A DNA stretch of 64,000 nt from Longimicrobiales bacterium. Lineage in GTDB: Bacteria; Gemmatimonadota; Gemmatimonadetes; Longimicrobiales; Gaopeijiaceae. The position numbers were made by a program, and so were the translations under genes. Below, in pieces: positions 41,742-52,520 of this stretch. The notes below the pieces were generated by a model. That model did no database searches, was not told where the DNA came from, and worked only from the letters and a program-made list of their open reading frames with translations. The stretch lies in contig CATQHQ010000001.1 in the NCBI GenBank assembly GCA_958296005.1, positions 636,134 to 700,133 of the forward strand, written 5' to 3'. Numbering within the stretch: position 1 is the first letter of the stretch; each line of letters begins with the position of its first letter.

Positions 41742-44011
41742 GACCGGCCTCCTTCCCGCCACCGACGCTCCGCCCGCGCTCCCCGTCCGGTTACGCGAGC
41801 GAAGCCGAAGAGGATGAACACCAGGGGCACGCCCACCAGCGACCCCCACTTCAGCATGCCCTGGTCGACTTCGGAGTCGAAGACCAGCGCGGGAGGTTGC
41901 CGGTTCTTGGACCGTATCCCGATCAGGGCTTCGTCCTGGACCAGCCAGTCCACCGCGTTGGCCGCGAAGGCGAGGTTCTGGGGGCTGCTCTGGACGAAGT
42001 TGTCTTCCAGGAAATCCCCGTCGCCCACCGCGACGATCCGTCCACCCCGGGTCTCGCCGCCGTCGTTGCCTTCGCCGCTGCCGCTTTCTTCAGCCAGTCC
42101 GGGGTCCACAGCTACCGCCAGCACCTGCACCGCCAGATCCGCCTCGGTGAAGGGGATCTCTATGCTGGGGTCGATCATGCCGCCGCCCGGACGCGCTCCC
42201 CCAGCCTCGGTGGTGGTCCACAATGCGGTGATCGTCGGGTCGTCCTCCTCCCACCGGAAGGGGGCCGCCCACCCCAGCGTCAGGTTCTCCAGGTCGCGGT
42301 TGGTGGCGTGGGGCTGGCCCCGGAACGTGATCGGCCACAGGGGATAGGGCCGGATCACGTTGAATATCCCCTGTCGGCCCATCGACACCGACTGGGACGA
42401 GCGCAGGTCGAAGACCATCTGGGACGTGAGCTCCACTCCTCGCGCTGAAAGCAGGTCCTCCAGCCCGGTGGTCACCGGCACGGACACGAGACCCTCCTGC
42501 GGGTTGATGGCGTGGCGGTCCAGAAGGAGCAGCGCCGCCCCGCCAGCGTCCAAGTACTCCCCCACTGCCGACGACACCTCGTCGGAGACCGGCTGGCCCG
42601 GCGCCGCCACCACGAGCATGTCGATGGTGTCGGGCCGCAGGACTCCCGCCGAGTCGTTCTCGATGTCCAGCGAAGTGACGTGGTACCGGTCCGCAATAGC
42701 CTGCCGGAACAACCGGTAGTGGAACGGCTCCTTGGCTTCGAAGCCCGACATGAACGCCACTGTGGGCGTCTGCTCCGTGGTCATCGCCGCCACCGCCGAC
42801 ACGAGACGAAACTCCAGGTCGTCGGCTCGGTCCACGAAGGGGATCACCTCCTGCTCGTCGGCGTAGGTGACAGCCAGCCCGAAGTATCCCCGCTTGACCT
42901 GAAGCTCGTCGTCGCGCAAGACGTTGAACTCGATCGGGGCGATCCCCAGCGACCTGGCCTCTTCGTCCGCTTCCTCGTCGTCGTCGGGGTTGATCTCCTC
43001 CGCGGCCAGCATCCCGTTGGAGGCGTTGTCCAGGTCCGCCACCAAGTCCCGCACGTCCCGAAGGAGCAGCTGGACCTCGGGCGGCAGGTCGTCGCTCACG
43101 AAGAGCTTGAGGTTCACCACGTCGTCCAGGGCGCCCATGATCTGGCGGCTGCCGTCGGAGAGGGTGAAGAGGTTGTCGCGGGTCAGGTCCAGCCGCCCGC
43201 GGATGTGGCTCCCGAGCAGGTTCAGGATCAGTACGCCCGCGGTGATGACGGCGGTGCCCAGCTTAAGACGGCGGAAGGCGTCGCCCTGGCGGCTGAGCCT
43301 CTCCCGCCCCAACGCCGCCACCGCCAAGAGGAGGAAGAGGCCGCAGGTGGATGCGAAGTAGAGCAGGTCGCGGAGGTCCACCACGCCCCGGGCCACGTTC
43401 TCGAAGTGGCTGATCACAGACAGCTGGACGGCCCATCCGCCGATCAGCCTGGGCAACCCGATCTGGACGATCGGCGTTCCGATGAGCACGAGCACGAAGC
43501 AGGTGAAGGCGCCGAAGATGAAGGCGGTGATCTGGTTGCGGGTCATCGACGACGCCCAGATCCCGACTGCGGTCATCTGGGCGGCCAGCAGCAGCGCGCC
43601 GGCGTACTGAGCCACCATGATCCCGGCGTCGGCCTCGGAGGCCAGAAGGATGCCGACAGCCATGGGAAGGGTTCCCGCCAGGGTGATCCCCACGAACGCA
43701 AGGTTGCCCAGGAACTTGCCCAGTACGATCTCGGTCTCGGTGAGGGGCTGGGCGACCAGCCACTCCAGCGTCCGGCTGCGACGCTCTTCCGCCAAGCTCT
43801 TCATGGCGACCGCCGGAACGAACACCACGAAGAGCCACGGAAGCAGATCGAAGAACGGGCGAAGGGTCCCCGCGCTCATGGCGAAGAGCGACCGGAGGGA
43901 GATGTAGAGACCGAGACCCAGGAATGCGACGGCCAAGACGTAGGCGGTCGGCTGATCGAAGAAGCTCCGCACCTCCCGCCGAGCCACGAGAAGGGTCTGC
44001 TTGATCACCAT
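41738..44011 (-). CDS. Fused ABC-2 permease and GldG-type auxiliary protein
   Basis: 757 residues from ATG 44011, overlapping the ATPase stop by 7 bases. The first 240 residues are an ABC-2 permease (RREVRSFFDQPTAYVLAVAFLGLGL, then six helices with RTLEWLVAQPLTETEIVLGKFLG). The rest is a GldG/ABC_transp_aux domain: DLTRDNLFTLSDGSRQI, DLPPEVQLLLRDVRDLVADL, VDRADDLEFRLVSAVAAMT and a final membrane helix near KWGSLVGVPLVFILFGFAR. In Flavobacterium the two parts are separate proteins (GldF, GldG) of the gliding ABC complex; in many non-gliding bacteria the fusion is found without motility genes. No other gld gene is in this window, so gliding is not implied. Confidence 0.88.
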   Translation of the reverse strand: MVIKQTLLVARREVRSFFDQPTAYVLAVAFLGLGLYISLRSLFAMSAGTLRPFFDLLPWLFVVFVPAVAMKSLAEERRSRTLEWLVAQPLTETEIVLGKFLGNLAFVGITLAGTLPMAVGILLASEADAGIMVAQYAGALLLAAQMTAVGIWASSMTRNQITAFIFGAFTCFVLVLIGTPIVQIGLPRLIGGWAVQLSVISHFENVARGVVDLRDLLYFASTCGLFLLLAVAALGRERLSRQGDAFRRLKLGTAVITAGVLILNLLGSHIRGRLDLTRDNLFTLSDGSRQIMGALDDVVNLKLFVSDDLPPEVQLLLRDVRDLVADLDNASNGMLAAEEINPDDDEEADEEARSLGIAPIEFNVLRDDELQVKRGYFGLAVTYADEQEVIPFVDRADDLEFRLVSAVAAMTTEQTPTVAFMSGFEAKEPFHYRLFRQAIADRYHVTSLDIENDSAGVLRPDTIDMLVVAAPGQPVSDEVSSAVGEYLDAGGAALLLLDRHAINPQEGLVSVPVTTGLEDLLSARGVELTSQMVFDLRSSQSVSMGRQGIFNVIRPYPLWPITFRGQPHATNRDLENLTLGWAAPFRWEEDDPTITALWTTTEAGGARPGGGMIDPSIEIPFTEADLAVQVLAVAVDPGLAEESGSGEGNDGGETRGGRIVAVGDGDFLEDNFVQSSPQNLAFAANAVDWLVQDEALIGIRSKNRQPPALVFDSEVDQGMLKWGSLVGVPLVFILFGFARVTGRGARAERRWREGGRS

Positions 44012-44943
44012 CCGTCCTTCTCCGATGCCGTCGTCAGTTCGCGGAAGAGCTGCTCCAGGTTGGTCTTCTCTCGGCGCAGCTCCCACAGCACCCACCCCCT
44101 GGAGGTCGCCAGCTGGAAGATGTCGGGGCGAAGCTCCCGGTCGGCGGGTGCTTCCAGGCACACCCGCAGCCGGCCGTTCACGGTCTCCACCGAGTAGTCG
44201 GCAACGCCCGGCAACACCCGCAGGCCCTCCGCCACGCCGTCGCCCTCGGCCTCCACGGTGTAGCGAGCGCCGCCCTTGCCCGCGTCCAGGAGCTCGGCCA
44301 CGGTGCCGTCGGCGACGATTGCACCCTTGGAGATGATCAGCAGGCGGTCGCAGGTGGCCTCCACCTCCTGCATGACGTGGGTGCTGAGGATGACGGTGCG
44401 CTCGCTGCCCAGGGAGTTCATCAGCTTGCGTATCTCGACCCGCTGGTTGGGATCGAGGCCCTCGGTCGGCTCGTCGAGGACCAGGATCTCCGGCTGGTGG
44501 AGGATCGCTCCGGCCATGCCGGTCCGTTGCCGGTAGCCCTTGGACAGCTCGCTGATGGGGCGAAAGAACACGTCCTCCAGTCCCGTTTCCTCCACTGCGA
44601 CGCCGATCCCGCTCCGGGCTTGGGCCTCGTCCATTCCCCGGAGGCGCGCCACGAACTCGAGGAACTCGCAGACGAGCATCTCGTCGTACAGCGGGTTCGC
44701 CTCGGGGAGGTACCCCACCCGGACCTTCGCAGCGGTCAAGTCGTTCGCGATGGGTGCGCCGTCGAAGCGGATCTCGCCCTCGTCGGGCTGCAACGTGCCC
44801 GTAAGCATCCGCATGGTGGTCGTCTTGCCGGCTCCGTTGGGTCCCAAGAAGCCCACGACTTCGCCTCGTCTCACCTCGAAGCTGGCCCTGTCGACCGCCA
44901 CAAGGGAGTCGTAGCGCTTGGTCACCCCTTCGACCGAGATCAT
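44005..44943 (-). CDS. ABC transporter ATP-binding protein (GldA-like)
   Basis: ATPase for the adjacent permease-GldG fusion, 312 residues. ATG 44943 is chosen over 44994 because AGGAGGG precedes it at a good distance and family members start MIxVExLTKRY. Motifs are GPNGAGKTTTMRML (Walker A), GYLPEANPLYDEM (Q-loop region), ELSKGYRQRTGMAGAILHQP (signature) and LVLDEPTEGLDPNQ (Walker B), plus an ABC-2-type C-terminal regulatory part. First gene of the leftward group ATPase, permease-GldG, DUF4340, GMC, subunit 3, Sel1, SGNH, where each gene overlaps or nearly touches the next. Confidence 0.92.
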   Translation of the reverse strand: MISVEGVTKRYDSLVAVDRASFEVRRGEVVGFLGPNGAGKTTTMRMLTGTLQPDEGEIRFDGAPIANDLTAAKVRVGYLPEANPLYDEMLVCEFLEFVARLRGMDEAQARSGIGVAVEETGLEDVFFRPISELSKGYRQRTGMAGAILHQPEILVLDEPTEGLDPNQRVEIRKLMNSLGSERTVILSTHVMQEVEATCDRLLIISKGAIVADGTVAELLDAGKGGARYTVEAEGDGVAEGLRVLPGVADYSVETVNGRLRVCLEAPADRELRPDIFQLATSRGWVLWELRREKTNLEQLFRELTTASEKDGW

Positions 44944-45406
44944 TCGCCCTCCTGTGCTTGGTGGTTTCTGTCGCTTGACGGTTCCGCAACGCAAGAAACC
45001 GCATCCGCCGAACGGCCGACGCGGTTTACCACCAGCGTGAATGGGAACCGTCGCTGGTATATTCCGTTCCCGTCAGCGCTTAGGTCATTTGGGAAGATTC
45101 TAATAAGGCCGAAAGGGGTTGTCCAGTGGGAGATCGGGGCCGCGTCCCGCGTGCGCTCTCGCCGTCCCAGCAGGGAACGGCGCGCCGTCTTGCCCCGCGC
45201 CGGAAGCGGCCCAATCTTACTCCGTGGCCGGGTGCTTCGTTCGGCCTTCTCCCTGGGCTTGGTCTCGCGACCGGCCCGGGCTTGACCGCTTCGTTGCCGA
45301 GCCGTGGCGGAAGGGCGGATGTGGCGTGTATATCGTTCGGTACCCAAGCAATCAATCCGAGAGGCTCGACCTCTCCAAGCCGGAACCAAAGAGGAGGAAC
45401 AACGGG
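44944..45406. other. Divergent intergenic region, 463 bases, without a gene
   Basis: Separates the leftward ABC operon from the TonB receptor. The only structure I see is an inverted repeat ACCAGCG (45031-45037) / CGCTGGT (45052-45058), followed by TATATTCC, possibly an operator/promoter. A second TATATC is at 45330-45335 but without a matching -35. Short ORFs here are shadows. Confidence 0.4.
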
Positions 45407-48151
45407 ATGAAGCTGTTTCGCATGAGCGTACCGCTGCTGTTTCTGGCCGCGCCTCTAGGTGCCCAAGAGACCGGGACCGTGACCGGGGCCGTGACGGCCG
45501 GTGGCACCGGCGTCGAGAGCGCCCAGGTCGTACTGTCCCAGACCGAGACCGGTGCCCAGTACGGCGGGCTCGCCAACCAGAGCGGGCGCTACAATATCGT
45601 CGGCGTGCCTGCGGGCACCTACAACGTTTCGGTCCATCTGATCGGCTTTACCGCCGAGTCCCAGCGGGTCGCCGTGGAGGCCGGGGGAACTGCGATCGTG
45701 GACTTCGCGATGGCCTCGTCGGCGGTGTCGCTGGGGGGGATCGAGGTTCTGGCCGAACGAGCGGAGGAGCGCCGAACGCCGGTCGCCTTCACGGACGTCT
45801 CCAAGGCTCAGATCCAGACCCAGCTGGGCTCCCGGGACCTGCCGCTGGTCCTGAGCGTCACGCCGTCCGTCTACTCAACGGCCCAAGGCGGAGGCGCTGG
45901 AGACGCCCGGATCAACGTCCGGGGCTTCAGCCAGCGCAACACTGCGGTGATGATCAACGGCGTGCCCGTCAACGACATGGAAAACGGGTGGGTCTACTGG
46001 TCCAACTGGGACGGCTTGGGCGACGCCGCCACCAGCATCCAGCTCCAGCGGGGGCTGAGCGCGGTGAACCTGGCCACGCCCTCGATCGGCGGCACCCTCA
46101 ACGTGATCACCGACCCTAGCCAGCAGGCGCCGGGCTACAACTTCAAGCAGGAGTTCGGCAGCGGGAACTTCCTGAAGACGACGATGACGGCTTCCACGGG
46201 CCAGGTCGGGAAGTTCGCCATGACAGCCTCGGGGGTCCGCAAGACCGGGGACGGCCTGATCGACGGGACGTGGACCGACGCCTGGTCCTACTACGTGGCG
46301 TCCCAGTACCGGATCAGCGACAGCAACCGGCTGGAGCTGTACGCGGTAGGCGCGCCGCAGCGCCACGGCCAGAACCTGTACAAGCTCAACTTGGCCACCC
46401 TCAACCGGGACTTCGCCGCCGGCCTGGACGACTATGATCCAGCGGCTTTGGATCGCTTCTCCACCGAGGCGGGCCGCTACTGGAGCCCCAACGTGGGCGG
46501 CGTGAGCTCGTCCTACACCGGACGCCAGTACACGAGCACCGGTCCGGGCGCCGGCGTCTTCAGCCGGCACAGCCGGAACTTCATCAACGAACGGGAGAAC
46601 TACTTTCACAAGCCGCAGGTCAACCTGAACTGGTATTCGTACTTCGGGAACGGCCTGACCATGAACACGGTGGCCTACTACTCCGGCGGCAACGGCGGCG
46701 GCACCGGCACCTACGGCTCGCTGCGCTGGGACTACACCTACGGCCAGCGCTTCGCGGACTGGAACGCCACCATCGAGCGGAACCGCGGCAACGACGGCGG
46801 CGCGTCCTCGGGGATCCTGCGCAACTCGGTGAACAACCAGGACACCTGGGGCGCCATCGCCAAGCTCAAGAAGGACTTTGCCAACGGCCTCGTCACCGAG
46901 GTGGGCGTGGACTGGCGGACCGCCACCATCGAGCACTACCGGGAAATCCGGGACCTGCTGGGCGGCAGCCACTACAACGACTGCTTCCGGGGCTGCAGCT
47001 CCGACTTCTGGACCGAGGCCCAGGGCGACCGAGGGCTGGGCGACAAGATCCACTACCACAACGAGAACGACGTAAACTGGGTCGGCGCGCACCTGCAGGC
47101 GGAGAAGTCCTCGCAGGCAGGGTCGTTCTACGGGATGGCCGGCGTGTCGCGGATCTCCTACGACTTCACCGACTTCTTCACGAGGGGCCCGGGCGGAGGC
47201 AACCTGGAGCTGAGCAGCGGCGGCATCAGCGGCTACCAGTTCAAGGGCGGCGCGGTGCGGAACGTGAGCCCCGAGTGGTCGATCTACAGCAACGCCGGGT
47301 ACGTCTCGAAGGTGCCGATCTTCGACGGCGTCATCGACGACAACAACGGCGAGCTGGTCGCGGACCCCAAGAACGAGAGGTTCCTGTCCTTCGAGGCCGG
47401 TGCGCGGTTCCGTTCGCTGAACAGAGGGTTCTCCTTGGACGCCAACGTCTACTTCACCCAGTGGAACGACCGCACCCGCATCGAGCGCGACCGGATCTCC
47501 GAAGACGTGAACGTGCTGGTCAACTTGCTAGGCGTCGATGCGCGCCACATGGGCGTGGAGCTGGAAGGCGCCTTCCAGCCAGCCGACTACATGCGCTTCG
47601 ACGCTGCGATGTCGTGGGGCGACTGGACGCACACCAACAACCCGTCGGGCACGTTCAGACGGGAGGATCGCCAAGGAGAGACCGAGACCAGAACCTACTA
47701 CTTGACCGGGCTGCTTGTGGGCGACGCTCCCCAGTTCCAGGTCGCCTACGCTCTCTCCCTCTTCCCGACGGGCGGACTGTACGTGCAGGCCGTGGGGAAG
47801 ACCTTCGGCAAGCACTACGCCAACTACGACCTCTTCGGCCGCACCAGCAACGTTGACGAGGGCATTCAGTCCTGGCGCGCGCCGGGGTACTCCGTCTTCG
47901 ACATGCACGCCTCGTATCGGCTCTCGTCCGAGATGACGTCGGCGTTCGGCGGCAACGTTCGACTCTTCCTCCACGTGTTCAACATCTTCGACACGGTCTA
48001 CGTGCAGGACGCCAGCGACAACTCCCGCTTCAACGGCTACCGCGACGACGCGGAGCGTGAACGGGGCTCGCTCAGCCACAAGGCCGACGACGCGGAAGTC
48101 TTCCTAGGCTTCCCCCGGTCGCTGAACTTCGGCTTCCAGATCATGCACTAG
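45407..48151 (+). CDS. TonB-dependent outer-membrane receptor with carboxypeptidase-regulatory N-terminus
   Basis: 914 residues from ATG 45407, with AGGAGG 9 bases upstream; the long upstream extension in the track is rejected. A signal peptide (MKLFRMSVPLLFLAAPLGAQ) is followed by a CarboxypepD_reg-like domain (TVTGAVTAGGTGVESAQVVL, YNIVGVPAGTYNVSVHLIGF). Next is the plug domain with GGAGDARINVRGFSQRNTAV and MINGVPVNDMENGWVYWSNW, and then a beta-barrel of about 700 residues ending in a strand (LNFGFQIMH). It imports a siderophore, cobalamin, sugar or peptide; no SusD partner is adjacent, which argues against a SusC/D glycan pair. Monocistronic, and followed by the convergent methyltransferase gene. 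Confidence 0.9.
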   Translation: MKLFRMSVPLLFLAAPLGAQETGTVTGAVTAGGTGVESAQVVLSQTETGAQYGGLANQSGRYNIVGVPAGTYNVSVHLIGFTAESQRVAVEAGGTAIVDFAMASSAVSLGGIEVLAERAEERRTPVAFTDVSKAQIQTQLGSRDLPLVLSVTPSVYSTAQGGGAGDARINVRGFSQRNTAVMINGVPVNDMENGWVYWSNWDGLGDAATSIQLQRGLSAVNLATPSIGGTLNVITDPSQQAPGYNFKQEFGSGNFLKTTMTASTGQVGKFAMTASGVRKTGDGLIDGTWTDAWSYYVASQYRISDSNRLELYAVGAPQRHGQNLYKLNLATLNRDFAAGLDDYDPAALDRFSTEAGRYWSPNVGGVSSSYTGRQYTSTGPGAGVFSRHSRNFINERENYFHKPQVNLNWYSYFGNGLTMNTVAYYSGGNGGGTGTYGSLRWDYTYGQRFADWNATIERNRGNDGGASSGILRNSVNNQDTWGAIAKLKKDFANGLVTEVGVDWRTATIEHYREIRDLLGGSHYNDCFRGCSSDFWTEAQGDRGLGDKIHYHNENDVNWVGAHLQAEKSSQAGSFYGMAGVSRISYDFTDFFTRGPGGGNLELSSGGISGYQFKGGAVRNVSPEWSIYSNAGYVSKVPIFDGVIDDNNGELVADPKNERFLSFEAGARFRSLNRGFSLDANVYFTQWNDRTRIERDRISEDVNVLVNLLGVDARHMGVELEGAFQPADYMRFDAAMSWGDWTHTNNPSGTFRREDRQGETETRTYYLTGLLVGDAPQFQVAYALSLFPTGGLYVQAVGKTFGKHYANYDLFGRTSNVDEGIQSWRAPGYSVFDMHASYRLSSEMTSAFGGNVRLFLHVFNIFDTVYVQDASDNSRFNGYRDDAERERGSLSHKADDAEVFLGFPRSLNFGFQIMH

Positions 48152-48179
48152 CGCGCGGGGCCGGGCGGCGCGGCTCGCT

Positions 48180-48971
48180 TCAAGGACCGCGCCCGCCCGG
48201 CTTCAGCCCTACCATCCCAATCCGGCGGCGCAGCAGGGGCACGAAGCGTTGTCCCAGGCGCTCGAGCACGCGCAGGCCGGGGAGGTGGGACTCGGCGAAG
48301 CGGGCGGTCTCGATCTCGAAGCCGGCTGCGGTCAGGAGTCCCTTCATTCGGGTCATGGACTTGTAGTCCACGTGGCTGACGTCCCGCTTCAGCACGATGT
48401 CGTGGTTCTTGAGGACCTCGAGGAAGTGGCTTCGGCACGGCGTCCAGACGACCAGCCTGCCCCCTGGCTTCAGCACGCGGTGCGCTTCCGCGACGACGGC
48501 CCCGGAGTCGGCCGGGTAGAGGTGCTCGAAGAGGTCGGCCGCCACCACCACGTCGAAGCTCTCGGCGGCTAGGCCGGTGTCCCGGGCGTCGCCCACCCGA
48601 AACGCCACGTTGTCGAAGCCCGCCTGGGCCAAGTGGGCGTTGCACTCGGCGACGGCCCGCTCGGCGAAGTCCACTCCCACGACTTCCTTGGCTAGCGGGG
48701 CCAGGGCGCAGCTGATCGTTCCCCAGCCGCAACCCAGGTCAAGCACTCGATCCGCCGGGCCGGGCGAGTGGAGCGAGAGCACCATGCGAACCCGGTAGCG
48801 CTGAAAGGGGCTCTGGAAGTCCCGAAGGTGGGCCGCCCCCTCGAAGTACGTCGTCTCGTTGTAGTACGCCCTGCCGATCCGTCCGGCGGTCGCGTCTTGT
48901 CCGGCGGCCGCGTTCCGTCCGGCGGCTGCGTCCCTCGGAAAGTTGGCCGGGTTGCCGGAGGACCCTACCAG
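48180..48971 (-). CDS. Class I SAM-dependent methyltransferase (probable CTG start)
   Basis: Rossmann-fold methyltransferase with [17 protein letters not shown] (motif I), [24 protein letters not shown] and [12 protein letters not shown]. Family-conserved sequence begins at [20 protein letters not shown], upstream of the first internal Met. Between the rpsN stop and that point there is no ATG, GTG or TTG in frame. CTG 48971, inside the last codons of rpsN (CTGGTAG), is the best start and gives 263 residues. The N-terminal tail has a three-fold 6-residue repeat ([18 protein letters not shown]) encoded by 18-bp units. Substrate is not evident; a neighbour role with the ribosome is possible but unproven. 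Confidence 0.75.
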   Translation of the reverse strand: MVGSSGNPANFPRDAAAGRNAAAGQDATAGRIGRAYYNETTYFEGAAHLRDFQSPFQRYRVRMVLSLHSPGPADRVLDLGCGWGTISCALAPLAKEVVGVDFAERAVAECNAHLAQAGFDNVAFRVGDARDTGLAAESFDVVVAADLFEHLYPADSGAVVAEAHRVLKPGGRLVVWTPCRSHFLEVLKNHDIVLKRDVSHVDYKSMTRMKGLLTAAGFEIETARFAESHLPGLRVLERLGQRFVPLLRRRIGMVGLKPGGRGP

Positions 48972-49270
48972 GAAGACTTGCGGACGCCGGGGATCAAGCC
49001 GTGGAGCGACATGTCCCGAAACGCGATTCTCGAGAGCCCGAACTTGCCGATGAACCCTCTGGGGCGACCGGACATCTGGCACCGGTTGCGGTAGCGTACG
49101 GCGGCGGAGTCGCGGGGGAGGGACCGGAGCGCGGCCATCGCCTCCCGCTTCTCGCGAGCGGTGGCGTCCGGGTTCTTCACGACGGCCGTCAGCTTCTGCC
49201 GGCGCTCGGTGTACTTGGCGACCAGTCGCGCCCTCTCGTCGTTCCTTTGCAGCTTGCCCTTCTTGGCCAT
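48965..49270 (-). CDS. rpsN: 30S ribosomal protein S14 (zinc-free form)
   Basis: 101 residues, the length of the long S14 type. The C-terminal half [20 protein letters not shown]...[22 protein letters not shown] is diagnostic of uS14. The CxxC pairs of the zinc-binding type are absent; only one Cys remains. Small-subunit head protein near the decoding region. Here it lies outside the large ribosomal protein operon, as alternative or relocated S14 genes often do. The ATG at 49270 lacks a strong ribosome site. The stop overlaps the probable start region of the methyltransferase. Confidence 0.95.
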   Translation of the reverse strand: MAKKGKLQRNDERARLVAKYTERRQKLTAVVKNPDATAREKREAMAALRSLPRDSAAVRYRNRCQMSGRPRGFIGKFGLSRIAFRDMSLHGLIPGVRKSSW

Positions 49271-49411
49271 TCTGGGGCGCTTCTCTCGTGGTTCGGGCTC
49301 GGGACGCCCGGCGAGTCCGGGGCACCGAAGGATTGGAAAGATAGGGAAGACGGCGGTTAGGTCAACGGGGCGGGGCAGGCGGCGACCGTCCCGACCCGCG
49401 TTGCCGGGCCT

Positions 49412-50269
49412 CTACGGCCAAGCCGGGTCCACACCGCCGAAGAGGTCGCCCTGGTTCCGATCTTTCTTGGAAGAGCGGTACTTCTTGAGGGATCGAAGGT
49501 CGCCGATGCCCAGGTGCCCGGCCCGGTCCAAGAGGCGGAGGAGGATCCGCGCTGTGGCCAGGGCGTCCCCGTAGGCTCGGTGCCGATCGTGGACAGGGAC
49601 GCGGAAGACTTGCGACAGGGTGCTCAGGTCGTGGCGGCCCAGCCCGGGGCACAGGCGACGAGAGAGGTCCACGGTGCAGAGCCGCTCCACCTCGGGCACG
49701 TCGCCCAGCACGTCGCCCAGCTGCGACCGGAGCCATCCCCAGTCGAAGGCGACGTTGTGGGCGACGAACACGTGCCCAGCGATGCGGCGGAACACCTCCT
49801 GGGCGATCTCGTCGAAGGCGGGGGCACCGGCGACCATCTCGTCGGTGATGCCCGTCATGCGGACGACGGTCGGTTGGATCCGCCGCCCGGGGTTCACCAG
49901 AGTGCGGAAGCGGCCCGCGACGGCGCCGTCGCGGATCTCGACCACCGCCACGTCGGTGATCCGGTGGCCGTGCTCGTATCGTCCTCCGGTCGTCTCCACG
50001 TCCACGACGGCATACGAGAGGCGGGACAAGGGCGTCCCGGGGCGAGGCATCCGGGGCCGAATGCTCCACAGGCCGTCGCCGGTGCCGTGGAAGCGGTCGT
50101 CGGCGCCCAGGAGCGCGAGGACGGCGGCGGCCGCCGCGCCGGTGTGGCCGTCGATGCCCATGACCTGCTTGGCCAGGTCGGTGGAGTGGACTGGACCGTT
50201 CTCCAGTGCGATCCAGGCCCGCTGGAGGAGAGATGTCTCTGCATCCCGCCGCCGCCGAGCCGACGTCAC
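49412..50269 (-). CDS. DnaQ-like 3'-5' exonuclease with N-terminal winged-helix-like domain
   Basis: 285 residues from GTG 50269, overlapping the rex stop as GTGA. The exonuclease domain has all DEDDh motifs: ExoI VVDVETTGG, ExoII HNVAFDWGWL and ExoIII HRAYGDALAT, with the fifth His in the HRAYGD segment. About 75 residues precede it (LLQRAWIALENGPVHSTDLAKQVMG) and resemble a small winged helix, similar to the N-terminal part of some bacterial epsilon/UvrC-like proteins. It could be the proofreading epsilon subunit or a stand-alone exonuclease; sequence alone does not decide. Located downstream of ahcY and rex in the same translationally coupled set. Confidence 0.85.
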   Translation of the reverse strand: MTSARRRRDAETSLLQRAWIALENGPVHSTDLAKQVMGIDGHTGAAAAAVLALLGADDRFHGTGDGLWSIRPRMPRPGTPLSRLSYAVVDVETTGGRYEHGHRITDVAVVEIRDGAVAGRFRTLVNPGRRIQPTVVRMTGITDEMVAGAPAFDEIAQEVFRRIAGHVFVAHNVAFDWGWLRSQLGDVLGDVPEVERLCTVDLSRRLCPGLGRHDLSTLSQVFRVPVHDRHRAYGDALATARILLRLLDRAGHLGIGDLRSLKKYRSSKKDRNQGDLFGGVDPAWP

Positions 50270-50903
50270 CCCTTCTTTCCCCTGGCCAGGGCGTAGGAGA
50301 GTCCCTCCAGCTCCAGCAGCATGCTCACGTTGCCGAGAGTCACGTCCACGGGCACCCGCAGCTGGGCCGGCGCAAAGTTGAGGATCGCCTTGACGCCCGC
50401 CGCGACCGCCCGGTCGGCGACGTTCTGGGCGACTGGGGCCGGCACCGCCAGGATCACGAGCTCGGTCCCGCTCTCCCGCAGAGCCTGCTCCATCTCGTCG
50501 TCGCCGCGGACCACTACGTTGCCCATCCGCGACCCCACCTTGGCCGGGTCGCTGTCCACGACCGTCGTGATGGCGAAGCCCCGCTTGCGGAACGGCTCGT
50601 ACTCGAAGAGCGCGGTCCCGATCCGCCCGGCCCCCACCAGCGCGACCCGCCACGTCGAATCCAGCCCCAGCACCCGGCGCAGCACCTGGGTGAGCTCGGG
50701 CACCGAATAGCCCAGTCCCCGCTTGCCGAACGACCCTAGGTAGGACAGGTCCTTCCGCACCTGGGCCGCCGTGGTCCCGCCGCGCTCGGCCAAGGCGGCG
50801 CTGGAGACGGTCGCCAACCCCGACCGCCCGAACTCCTCCAGAAAGCGGAGGTACCGGGAAAAGCGCCGGACCGTGCCGGCTGGAATCGGATGGTTTGCCG
50901 AGC

Positions 50904-50907
<4 letters not shown>
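50266..50907 (-). CDS. rex: Redox-sensing transcriptional repressor Rex (probable CTG start)
   Basis: NADH/NAD+-responsive repressor of respiration and fermentation genes. The N-terminal winged helix ([53 protein letters not shown]) and the Rossmann domain ([16 protein letters not shown], then [10 protein letters not shown]) are both complete and about 213 residues long. No ATG, GTG or TTG precedes the winged helix after the ahcY stop. CTG at 50907 overlaps the ahcY TGA as CTGA, mirroring the ATGA/GTGA overlaps of other genes here, and is taken as the start. Cotranscription with ahcY is strongly suggested. Confidence 0.9.
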
Positions 50908-52427
<1,520 letters not shown>

Positions 52428-52520
52428 CGTTCTTCAGTCCTTCGGGCGTTGCTGGGGGCGGCCAGCCGGCCAGCCGGTCCTCCAAAGGTAGCTATGAGCT
52501 GGATGGGGAGGCAGGTGGCG

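Noticed and set aside
41738-44011. Gliding motility locus
   Set aside because: A GldFG-like fusion and GldA-like ATPase are present, but no other gld or spr genes; such ABC systems are common in non-gliding bacteria.
45119-45406. N-terminal extension of the TonB receptor
   Set aside because: AGGAGG and signal peptide sit at 45407; the extension lacks any export signal and looks like non-coding GC-rich sequence.
52428-52500. Possible SAH riboswitch ahead of ahcY
   Set aside because: The short leader contains GGCTGGCCGGCTGGCCGCC and CCCGAAGGAC but I could not fit the conserved SAH riboswitch core; a covariance-model search would decide.
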